This document shows, piece by piece, positions 9,198 through 18,500 of a stretch of DNA of 64,000 bases. The notes below the pieces were generated by a model. That model was not told where the DNA came from, did not search any database, and was given only the letters and a program-made list of their open reading frames with translations. Both the position numbers and the translations under genes were made by a program. Position 1 is the first letter of the stretch; each line of letters begins with the position of its first letter. This stretch comes from Guillardia theta CCMP2712. Its lineage: Eukaryota; Cryptophyceae; Pyrenomonadales; Geminigeraceae. Where the stretch lies: positions 35,070 to 99,069 of the forward strand of contig NW_005434607.1 in the NCBI RefSeq assembly GCF_000315625.1. Direction: 5' to 3'.

Positions 9198-10219
9198 CTA
9201 CTGCTTTCCATCGACTTGAGTCTTCTTTGCTTCCTCAACCTCGGCGATCATGGTGTCAATCATGAGGAAGAAGTCCTCCTGCGTATTGGTCTCTTTGGTG
9301 AAAGGAAACCTGTACTCTCCCCAGCGATCATCAGTTCCGTCCTGCAGCCCGAAGAGACTGAATCCGGTCCTGTCAGCCGCATACATGAACGCGATCTCAA
9401 CCTGGCAACGTGCGTTACACAATGATGGGGAAACAAATACGGAGTACTCACGGGCACCCCTAAGAAATCTCTGCAGAACTGTGGAAGGTAGTCGAAGTAC
9501 TTGGTGTTGCCGATGTGGAGGATCTCATGCTGACAAGCGCTGAGAGGGTCCACGTAGGCTGCGGAAAAGTCGCGCATCGCGATGTTTTCTCTCTTGTTGA
9601 AGATGTCGATGAAGAGCACGCCATGTGTCTCCAGGCACATGAGATGGCCATCATCTTCCTTGAACCCAAGATCTTTCAAGTGATCGTCGCGCCCGATGCC
9701 TTGGTACAGCACGAGGTCACCCACGAGCCTCACCGTTGGCGGAAGAAGTTCGAGATGCTTGAACACCGGAGTGAGCCGTGGAGGATCGATGTGTCCCGTG
9801 GCGACGGAAGCAGAAGCAATCTTGGAGATATTCTCCCAGTGCTTCATATGACTTGTCTTGTTCTTCTCGAGGAACATGATCAAGCTCCTCGAGGCATTGT
9901 CCCACTTCCCCATCACTGGCGAGTTGGGATCCGAGAAGATGCTAGAACCATCGTTCTTATCATCCGGCAATCTTTGGTAACTTTGCACCTGAAACCTCTT
10001 GTTGGCAAACAAGAGGTTTTTTGCGCGCTCTGGATATATCAGATGCCCCTCTGCCTGCTTCGGCTCGATCGGCTTGTCACCATCGACATCGATGATCTTG
10101 GCGCTGCTCGAGAAGAGCTTGTCACTCACTGCACCCCAGCGACTACTGAGAGTCAGGTGTCCACTCGTGAGGCGGGGTCTGACTGATCTCCAAGAGTTCA
10201 GCAAGAGGTTCGGGAGCAT
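9198..10219 (-). CDS. Predicted mitochondrial protein with HEILH motif, function unknown
   Basis: Two minus-strand exons, 9452-10219 and 9198-9401, are separated by a 50-bp GT-AG intron (donor GTGAGT) joined in phase 0. They encode 323 residues. The start is the ATG at 10219. Its N-terminus MLPNLLLNSWRSVRPRLTSG is Arg/Ser/Leu-rich and lacks acidic residues for over 30 positions, typical of a mitochondrial (or plastid) presequence. In-frame codons upstream follow a likely intron acceptor (GTTCCCAACAG) and are probably untranslated. Residues 231-235 are HEILH, matching the HExxH zinc-binding pattern of metallopeptidases, in the context SACQHEILHIGNTKYF. The remainder (GVLFIDIFNKRENIAMRDF, VEIAFMYAADRTGFSLFG) is a globular alpha/beta sequence not assigned to a family. 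The motif may be coincidental, as no third ligand is obvious. Confidence 0.65.
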
Positions 10220-11058
10220 CTGGTCGAGCTGTTGGGAACCCAGGTCAGTAATCACAATCAGATTGTTGCAATGAGTGTGGATGAAGAAGAAGGAAGTGAG
10301 TGTCAAGTTCCAACATGAACTCTTCCTGATCTCCTCCTTCTCCTACACTTTCCCCTACTCCTGGGTTTTCACTCTCCTTTCAAATCCGCGTTCATGATTT
10401 TCACTATCATCTCCATCATGCCCCCTATGACAACTCAACTCTCCTTTCCTCCCTATGACAACTCAACTCTCCTTTCCTCCCTATGACAACTCAACTCTCC
10501 TTTCCTCCCTATGACAACTCAACTCTTCTTTCCTCCCTATGACAACTCAACTCTTCTTTCCTCCCTATGACAACTCAACTCTCCATTCCTGCTCATATTT
10601 TATTGTGATCTTTCTCCTCCTTGTCTTCCATGTCCTTATGATTGTTCTTGTGCCTGTGCTTGCCCCCTTCATCCTCCTTGCATTCCGTTCCTGCTGTGGT
10701 CCAAAGCTCATCTGGTCTTTTTTTCTGCGAGATTCTTTTTTTCTTTTACAGAATGATTTCTAGCAATGCAGCCGCTCTCCCAGTAACAGGAATGGGAGTG
10801 AAGTAGAGCAGGAGAGGACGCGGAGCAGGGAGAAAGGAGCACAAGAACGAGCAGAGTCATGATGAGGCGAGCGGACAGGAAGAGTTCTAGAAGAGGAAGG
10901 AGGGAGAGGGAGGGAGGGAAGAGCCGGTAGATAATGGAGGCCCCCGGAGGTTGAGAACTCAGGGGGGGTCTAGGGGCTGGAGGAGAGGGGCTGAGGTCAA
11001 GGAGGAAAGATACGAGAAATATGATCTGACGAATGCTCCAGGTCCTACAGGGATAGGT
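10220..11058. other. Intergenic: minisatellite and purine-rich tract
   Basis: Apart from the 28-bp minisatellite at 10426-10590, this stretch holds a pyrimidine-rich upstream region (10310-10425), a T-rich stretch (10690-10755) and a strongly GA-rich tract (about 10790-11030). A hydrophobic open frame at 10539-10763 begins inside the minisatellite and is judged spurious. Confidence 0.55.
10426..10590. repeat. 28-bp minisatellite, six units
   Basis: The unit TATGACAACTCAACTCTCCT plus TTCCTCCC starts at 10426, 10454, 10482, 10510, 10538 and 10566. Units 4 and 5 share a C-to-T change (TCTTCTTT), and the last unit is truncated. It lies upstream of the mitochondrial-protein gene on the other strand. 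Confidence 0.92.
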
Positions 11059-11322
11059 TCAGATGTGCAGCGTCGTCAGCCATAGTTGGGTGCGGGGAAG
11101 GAGAAGGGACTTGGTACCCCGCATCTCGATGATCTCTATCTTCCTCATCAACTCAGCGCGCATCAACGCTTCCATGCACACAGCGCATGCTCCCTCGAAG
11201 GTCTGCAGGTCGATGGGATGGGTGGGCAGCGGCTTCTTCTCGTACAGGCAGATTACTTTGAGGGGGGGCAACGACAGTGCAGACAAGAACAGCAAGGCAT
11301 CCAACTGCCCGTACTGCAACAA
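11059..11322 (-). CDS. Possible exon of an unidentified gene
   Basis: The minus strand is open for about 85 codons to TGA at 11059. An acceptor-like TTTGTTGCAG lies just upstream at about 11321-11330. The translation (PLPTHPIDLQTFEGACAVC, then MEALMRAELMRKIEIIEM) looks helical and coding-like, but there is no ATG at the start. The other two frames over the same bases are open as well. It would run divergently from the TsaD gene at 11396. No homology is recognised. Confidence 0.3.
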   Translation of the reverse strand: MLQYGQLDALLFLSALSLPPLKVICLYEKKPLPTHPIDLQTFEGACAVCMEALMRAELMRKIEIIEMRGTKSLLLPRTQLWLTTLHI

Positions 11323-11395
11323 AGTTCATTCATTGCGGGACAGCTGCAGGGCACAGCGGGTAGCGCAGACAAGAGCTTCGCAGGGTAGGAGGACG

Positions 11396-13137
11396 ATGGA
11401 TGGCTGGGCGCTTCTGTCGGTCATGCGGGAGGCTAAGGTAGGAACGCCCAAGGGGGTGTCGGAGTATGGCTGGGGATCTGCTTCCTACAATGCGGAGCCG
11501 TCGATGGAGGGGTGGAAGGGAGACTTTGTCGTGCTGGGAATCGAGACTAGCTGTGATGATACGGCAGCTGCAGTCGTTGAGAGCAGCGGGAGGATACTGG
11601 GAGAGTCAAAGAGGACTCAAGATCAGATCCATGCTGCATGGGGAGGTGAATGTCTGCTTGTCTCCTGCCAGAGTTCCCTCGGCTGATCTTGCTGTCGCGC
11701 ATGTTGACAGGTGTGGTGCCTGGCTTAGCGCGCGATGCCCATGCCAGCGCGATCGAGGAAGTCGTGAAGGAGGCACTGGAGAAGGCGAACGTCACCGAAG
11801 ATCAGCTGGACGCTGTGGCCGTCACGATGGGGCCAGGCCTTGAGATCTGCCTGAGAGTTGGTTTCCACCAGGTCTGCTCTCATTCCTGTGCTGTGAGGAC
11901 TGACGACTAGGCAGGCCCGTGACATCGCCCTCAATTTCTCCAAGACCTTCGTGTCCATCCACCACTTGGAGGCGCACGTGCTCATGGTGCGGCAAGCGGA
12001 CCAGAACGTCAAGTTTCCATTCCTCGTGCTCCTCGTGTCTGGAGGGTGATGCTGTGTGCTGCACCTGATCCTCTTGACATGCGCGAAGGCATTGTCAGAT
12101 CCTGGTGGCCCGAGGGGTCGGGGACTACTTGATGCTGGGCGGGACTCTCGACGACTCTCTAGGTCAGTCTTGACGAGGTTTGACAAGCGATCGATGATGG
12201 TGTGCATGGCAGGAGAGGCGTATGACAAGTCGGCAAGAATGCTCGGACTCGACGTGGGAGGTGAGTTGAGAAATAACAAGTCATAGACTGAAAGGAGGGG
12301 CAGGAGGCGGCGGCGCTGCCTTGGAGGCTCTTGCAGAGAAAGGAAACCCAAAGGCTATCAAGTTTGGAGTGCCGATGGCAAAGAGGAAGGATTGCCACTT
12401 TTCTTTTGCTGGGCTCAAGACGGTCTTGCTCGGCCAGTCTTGGTGTCATCATCATGACAAACACGTTGACACAGGCTGTGCGGCTAGCGATACAAAATGC
12501 AGGAGGAGACCTCACCAATCCTCTTAATGACGCACAAGCTGCTGCTGATATTGCTGCCTCGTTCCAACATGTCGCGATTAGGTATTGCCCTTGCTCGGCC
12601 CGTTTCAATTCATGGAGTGGCTTGGCAGGCATTTGGAGGATAGGATCGAGAGAGCCATGAAGCTCTGCAAGGAAGAGATGGGCATGAGCGACCTGAAGCA
12701 CTTGGTGGTGTGCGGAGGGGTCGCAGCCAACAAGTGACATGCTTTTCTGATGCCACTGCACATAAGTGACTGTCCTCACTAGGTGCGTCCGATCGAGAAT
12801 CTCCGACAAGGCTCAGAGTTACAACATCACTGCAGTGTTCCCCCCAGCTCGGCTCTGCACAGGCCTGTCGCTTCCATGAATGGCTTGTGCCGCTGAACCC
12901 GTCTACAGACAACGGAGTGATGGTAGCGTGGGCTGCTGTAGAGAGGCTAAGGCTCGGAGTCTGTGAAGATCCTACCGAACTTGAGGTGAAGCACGTTGTG
13001 CTCTCCTGCGCACACGTTGATGTTCATCACAGGTTAGGGCCCGTTGGCCTCTAGGAGTCTCTCAAGTCTTGTCCCAAGAGAAAGCAAGGAGCGCAGCACA
13101 CACTAAGTTGCCTCACACATCGTCCCCGCCAGCATAA
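11396..13137 (+). CDS. QRI7: Organellar tRNA N6-threonylcarbamoyladenosine synthase, TsaD/Qri7/OSGEPL1 type
   Basis: Eleven exons: 11396-11645, 11711-11871, 11915-12045, 12089-12162, 12213-12260, 12304-12422, 12475-12581, 12629-12733, 12783-12862, 12909-12994 and 13033-13137. They join in phase to 421 residues. Introns are 38-65 bp. The intron at 12863-12908 has a GC donor; the others are GT-AG. Conserved blocks follow family order: LGIETSCDDTAAAVV (ATP-binding start), VVPGLARDAHA, MGPGLEICLRVG, the metal-binding SIHHLEAH, SGGHCQILVARGVGDY, LGGTLDDSLGEAYDK, HFSFAGLKT, VVCGGVAANK, FPPARLCTDNGVMVAWAAVE and the terminal VRARWPLG. TsaD/Qri7 transfers threonylcarbamoyl from TC-AMP to A37 of ANN-decoding tRNAs. 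Qri7 forms work in mitochondria, and plants have an organellar equivalent. The 46 residues before the conserved start could include a targeting peptide, but the exact start is uncertain. Apparently intact. Confidence 0.9.
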
Positions 13138-13466
13138 CTGAGAAGGATGAATCACTATCCTTTTCAAGCTTTTTGTGGCTTTCGAGAAGATCTGGAAGAG
13201 ATGGCTGCTCTTGTTCTATGAATTGCACAATGGTTCAATCTGCAATGAGAGAAATTTACAGCATACACACTCTGTGTATGTTTGTTTTTCTTGTGTATTA
13301 ATCTGGTTGTGGTGGCGGTGACAGTGGTAAATTGCTCTACACATGGATGGATTCAACGACTTTATTCAAAGTGAACCATAAATATACATGTCAAATCAAG
13401 TATCCTCACACGCTAGAGTTACAACCTTTGTACACCAAACAAATCTGAGAATATGAATCAAAGGGC
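13138..13466. other. Convergent 3' region
   Basis: This is 3' flanking DNA of the TsaD gene (plus) and of the small minus-strand gene ending at 13467. On the minus strand an AATAAA (complement of 13361-13366) lies about 100 bp after that gene's stop and is a likely polyadenylation signal. TGTGTATGTTTG-type T/G-rich sequence at 13270-13300 may serve the plus-strand gene. Nothing else was seen. Confidence 0.5.
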
Positions 13467-13820
13467 TTAAATCGAATCATGAGCTTCCCGGAGATGTTTG
13501 TATTTCTTTCGCTTGCATTCTTCAAAACCGATGGACGTGATGATACCCTTGGAGATACCTGAGCATGTCTGATGATTCCGATGATTTCTCCTTCTCTCTT
13601 CTCGAAGTTTATTCGGCGTGAACGATCTGTCACAACCACCCAACATGCACTTAGGACTCAGGGATTTCTTCTCGAAAATACGGAAGTCGGTAATCAAGTT
13701 CTTGGAAGTTGATACCGGACACATGGTTGGAGAATAGCCATAAAAATCATCAAAAAGCTGCTTGCAGGCTGGATCCACATCTAGAGGTGTGTCCCAATAG
13801 ATTGATTCTATCGCAGACAT
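13467..13820 (-). CDS. Hypothetical protein, 117 aa
   Basis: A single open frame runs from ATG 13820 to TGA at 13467. The N-terminal half is acidic and aromatic (SIYWDTPLDVDPACKQLFDD, FYGYSPTMCP). The C-terminal half is basic with regularly placed Cys and His (CMLGGCDRSF, REERRRNHRNHQTC, FEECKRKKYKHLREAH). The Cys/His arrangement could bind zinc, but it does not match a zinc-finger pattern I can name. A likely poly(A) signal is about 100 bp downstream. A short intron near 13565-13600 cannot be excluded. Confidence 0.5.
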   Translation of the reverse strand: MSAIESIYWDTPLDVDPACKQLFDDFYGYSPTMCPVSTSKNLITDFRIFEKKSLSPKCMLGGCDRSFTPNKLREERRRNHRNHQTCSGISKGIITSIGFEECKRKKYKHLREAHDSI

Positions 13821-14718
13821 GATGAAAGTTTTGGATGGTTTCGCTAATTCAAGAAGATATGGACGTGAGGGCTAGCACGTCGGGGGGATGAAGGAGAAAG
13901 GAGCAGAAGGTAAAGAGGATTCAAGTAGACAAACAGGGAGGTGGCACAGTCCGAAGTGAGATGAGATGGTTTTGAAACTGCCGGGTGATGAAGTTCTTTT
14001 TGTACTTGGAGGGGGGCGGGGGGCGGAGGGCGGACCCCCATCGTTTTTATGTCAGCAAGGTACATCCAAGATCCGAACAATATTCTTTTCGATGAATGCC
14101 ATAAAAAACAGATATCTGTTCAAGGAGTCTGACTTCATAATCTTGTCATCAACTGCTGCATGCATTGAAAAGATATCTTTCCACGGACAAACAAATTAAA
14201 TTATAATATTTTTACGAAGGTGTAGCAGATGCGTCGGGGTCGCAGTCCGTCACATGACTGCCTGCTGATGACCCGCCTCAGTACCTTGCGGCTTGCTCCC
14301 CTCAGATCGCCTCTTTTCACTACCCGCGGGGATGCATCCAGTAGCAGTGACTCCATAGCGACTGGCCGCGCCGGCAGGTGCCGGCAGGTAGGCCGTGCAG
14401 TCCGTACTGATTGCGAGCTGCTGCAATGTAGCGCTCCTGCTACGAGCATGGTCGCATCCCCTTCCAACGTTGTGCAACCGAGTCTGTCTGTTGGCCAGCA
14501 TCATCCTCCCATCCTCCCCGTACCTGCGCAAGATAACTGACAGTGGTGGAGAAACGATAGGATAATTGATAGGATAATAGATAAACTCATGTGCATACAC
14601 ACACACTCCCCGCCTGCGCGCACCATCTCCACTGCTACGCTACTTGAAAAACAATCCACGGACAAACCATGCCATGATCAGATAATACAGTTTATTCACA
14701 ATCATACGTAAGCGCAAT
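13821..14718. other. Intergenic between two minus-strand genes
   Basis: This stretch is upstream of the 13820 gene and downstream of the giant gene. It contains a G-rich run at 14012-14040, AT-rich DNA (14060-14215), a GC-richer block (14230-14530) with GCCGGCAGGTGCCGGCAG, and short GATAGGATAAT repeats at 14555-14582. Open frames in the GC-rich block on both strands show no protein-like features. Confidence 0.5.
14691..14696 (-). terminator. AATAAA polyadenylation signal of the giant gene
   Basis: AATAAA on the minus strand (TTTATT at 14691-14696) sits 22 bp beyond the TGA stop of the giant reading frame, at a normal distance for a eukaryotic poly(A) signal. It supports 14719 as the true end of the gene. 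Confidence 0.7.
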
Positions 14719-15560
14719 TCATTTCTCTAGTTCTACGGTTGCAGGAAAAGATTCGATCATGTCTGTACGTGATACGTGTAAGTTTTGAACATGTGTGTAC
14801 AAGTGGAAACGTAGCTCTCTGTTGGCTCGCGACAAGCTGAACATGCCGAAGGTTGTGACATTGAGAGAAGCTTCGGCCATGAGATGGAACCTCGCGGACG
14901 TCAAGCAGTGCAGCAGAAGATGAGCAGATGGCTCAGATGTGATCAAGACCGGCGCGCACACTGGCACGAAAGGTTGGAGAGTCAGATCGTGCCGTTGCGC
15001 TGCTCTACTTGGTGTGCACTTTGTGCCATCCAGAATGATCTGCTTGATCCTCAGCACCCTTAGGTTTCGACAGTGTTGGACTTGTTTGCCGTCTAGCTGA
15101 GCAACCACGCACACCTCTCCATGTTCGACGTCAGAGTTGACGGCAGATATCCATTTCTGAGACGAAACACTCAACGCTCCTGTGACGGCGACTTGCTCTT
15201 GTGAAAGTTGTACTGATGCACAAGGAGTTTGGGAGATCGAGTCGACAGCTCTTACGTTGGCAAGTGCCAAGTGTAAACTGACTGGAGGGTTTGCAGTCAT
15301 CAGAGAGGCACTGAAGGGATCGCAAAGAACAGCTGAATCATTTCCTGTGAGAGGGTTTACAAGGTCGAACATCAAGGACAGTCTTGTTGGAGACTCCTGA
15401 CACTCGTCTTGTTGTTGCTCATACTTAAAGACGTCAGAGATCAACCGTCTGAAATCCTGTACAGATGGTGTACCTACGGTGCCCTTTGTATCCATGCTCA
15501 GAAGCCACCTGTGCTGCCAGCTCTCGTTGTTGCTCGTTGCATTGAGTTTCAGGGGACAGC
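14719..15560 (-). other. C-terminal non-TIG domain of the giant protein
   Basis: The last about 280 residues depart from the TIG pattern. They begin after LKLNATSNNESW and include SVQDFRRLISDVFKYEQQQ, PVSLHLALANVRAV and a final FPATVELEK. They contain several Cys and are moderately hydrophobic, with no segment of about 20 apolar residues that would make a membrane anchor, and no GPI-type hydrophobic tail. As seen, the protein would be secreted or held by other partners. No family is recognised. Confidence 0.6.
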
Positions 15561-18500
15561 CGCTGCTGAAGTCAACTCCGTTGCCTGACAACTGAAGCGA
15601 TGCGTTCGCTCTGTCACCAATGACTGCAGCGGGAAGACCACACAGTACCGAAGAGGAGGAGACGAATTCCGACAAGGTAGAGACGTATTCTCCTAGCTTG
15701 CAAAACATGGACTCGGTGAAAAATCGCCCGACAACGGCAACCGAGGCTGAGCCGTCAGCAAAAGTTGTCAAAGAGCATGCGAGGAGGGTTGGGTCCTTGA
15801 ACGTTGCGATCTGAGATGAAGCTGAGATGAAGTCAAGCCCGTTGATAGTGACGAACAGCTGCTTGCTACCCTCACTTAGAGCAGGGCTGTCGCAGACAAG
15901 CATCGAGATCGAAATCCAAGTAGCGCTGACCAAGGTGTCTGAGAACTTACACATCAGTGAGAGAGCCTCAGGAAAATCGCCCCCTTGAACTGAGATCCTT
16001 GTTCCCCCGTGCTCCTTCACTAATGTAGGACGCAGAGAAGATATCTCTGCATCATAGAAAATGAACATGTTGTCTTGTTGAATCACTCGTTCAGAACCCG
16101 AAAGATACACGAAGACTGCCTGAGTCTGATGAGGAGGACTATTGCAAACAATCAACGTAGAAGTTTGCGGGTATGCAGCCACATGATTCGATGCTTCGCT
16201 GCTGGTGATCAAATCTGAATCTCTCTGGGATGTGAAAACGCACGAGTAATGGATGTCAGGGTTGAAAAGGCTGCCGATGACACTGATGGGCGTTTGACCT
16301 TGGGAGGGACCCAACGACGGCAAGAGCGAAATCACGAACTGATCGCTGAGGTACAGGAAAGGAACGGAGGATAAGATTGTGTCTCCCGACAAGACGGCCA
16401 ATTTCACAAGGGCCGGTGCATGTGACGGAGTTTGGCACGACATCTGACTCGCAGTCAAGCGCAGGGCCAGAGCGACGTTCTGATCGAACTTGCAGTAGAG
16501 GAGTCCAAGAGGTAACAGTCCACTGATAGTCACAACCTGACCGCCTGTGGTCGAGGACTTTGAAGGCTCAGCGAGGAACCGGGACTTGTCGTACTTGAAT
16601 TGAGCGACAGAGGAAGAGATTAGGTGGAAGTCCCAGCTGGTGATACTGATTTCATACGAGCCTGGCGCAGACGCCAAAGGGCACGCGCAGGTTGCAAGGT
16701 GAACATCCTCTTTGATGAACCTGCACCTGGTGGTACCCCATTGACAGTGGAACGTGTCCTCGTACGGCAGATAATCCAACAACATCCGCACCTGTATAGG
16801 CTCTCCGATAAACGCCTGGGTGGGTGAAATTTTCAGGATCTTCAAAGGAGTTCGAACATACACAGGGAGCTTGATGTTGGAATCTAGGCTGGCTGTTGAA
16901 CAGGAGATCAAGACCATGCCGTACGACAGGGGTGGTACGTGAAGAGAAGCCATGGTCGACGATACCATCTCAGACATAACTTGTTGCTCCGACACCTTGA
17001 AGACAGTGGAATCGTCAAAAAACTTGCCAAAAACGAAGATTTCATGGGCTTTCTCTGCAAAAACATTCTGTTGTGAGAGCAGTTGCATCTGGCACACTTG
17101 GAGATATCTAAAAGTGCCAATCTTTCTGGTTGGCTCGAAATTGTCGAATGATACTCGAATGGAAACCAGACCTTCTCGATGTTTTGGGTTTCTGCAGGAC
17201 ATGGCAGTTGATGAGACGAAATCAAGATTTGCTTTGAAATCGTCGAAGAAAACTACTAGACTATCCGAGCGGGTAAAGCTACCGGCGATGGTCAGTGTTT
17301 GCCCTCCTTCTGTGGATCCCATGGTTGGGAACACTCCAGAAATCCTGACAGAGAGCAGCGATGAATACCTGTCTCGAAAGTGTTTAAGCGAATCTTGTGA
17401 ATAATTATAAGAATGAGCCGCATCTTCGAAGACGAAAATAGGAGAATCGGATGTAGATGAAACGTTGAAATCAATCGTCAATGTGAACATGCCAGGAGAG
17501 TTTCGTCGAGCTATACAGATAATTAAGGACGTGCTTACAAAATACCCTGGAGATTCAGAATCATCGATCTTGCATAGAATTGTTTCGGAATCAACAAATT
17601 GTTCACCCTGCACTGTAATAGGAGTATTCAATCGCACAGGAGCCTTGCTTGGAACAAAGCTGAAGATTCTAGGAGAAGACTGAATTTGATAAAACAACTC
17701 GTTTCCGATAGATGTCTGATTTACACTCGAGACGGAGATCTGAATTTGATTTGCGCTCCTATCGTAAATGAGAGGGCACAGCAACATTGAGCTACTTATC
17801 ATCATAGCAGCCGTGTCTATCCTTTGTACGAAGCAGGTGTAAGAATTGTTGACATTGAAATTTTCACCAAAGATTGTCACCATGAAATATTCATGAGGGT
17901 ATCCCAACGATGGCCTGATAGAATATATCTTGAAAGGTTGAGCAAATGAGATAGTGAAACCTGTCTGGCTCCAATCTTGTTTGTTTGTTGAGATCAACAG
18001 TTCACTCTGCCCTTCTGTGAATGTCACATTACAGACAGCAAGTTTGTCAGACAAAACGACTCCTTTAAGCACAGAGGAATACTCAAAGGAGAAATAGAGT
18101 TCGCTCAAGAAATTTGATCCAAAGATCGTGAATGTTTGATCCATCTGGGCGGAAAGAAAGATCGGAAACACACGATGAACCTCAACAACTTTGTGGAAAA
18201 TGAACTCCAAATCATTCGAGGCGTATCGTCCGATGTAATCAACCACCTGCACTTTGCTCTCGATGGGTAATGCTGAACCTGGTGATGTGCAGGTGATTCT
18301 TGTACTCGATACAGCAATGCCTGGAACTCTGATTGAACCAAATTGACACTGCAAACTTGGTCCAACAGTGAAGTTGTTTCCAGTGATGCTAATCCGCGTT
18401 CCCCCAGTGACAGCACCGAGCGACGGAGAGAGCGCAAGTATTGTGATTCTTGGCATGACCGCAAGCTTGAAAGAGTTGGACTTCACCTGGGTTCTGAGGA

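Noticed and set aside
10539-10763. Hydrophobic 74-codon frame resembling a membrane protein
   Set aside because: It begins inside the 28-bp minisatellite and continues in T-rich sequence, so the hydrophobicity follows from base composition.
14229-14606. Open frames on both strands in a GC-richer patch
   Set aside because: Both strands are open with no splice sites, domains or plausible start context. The patch is likely intergenic.
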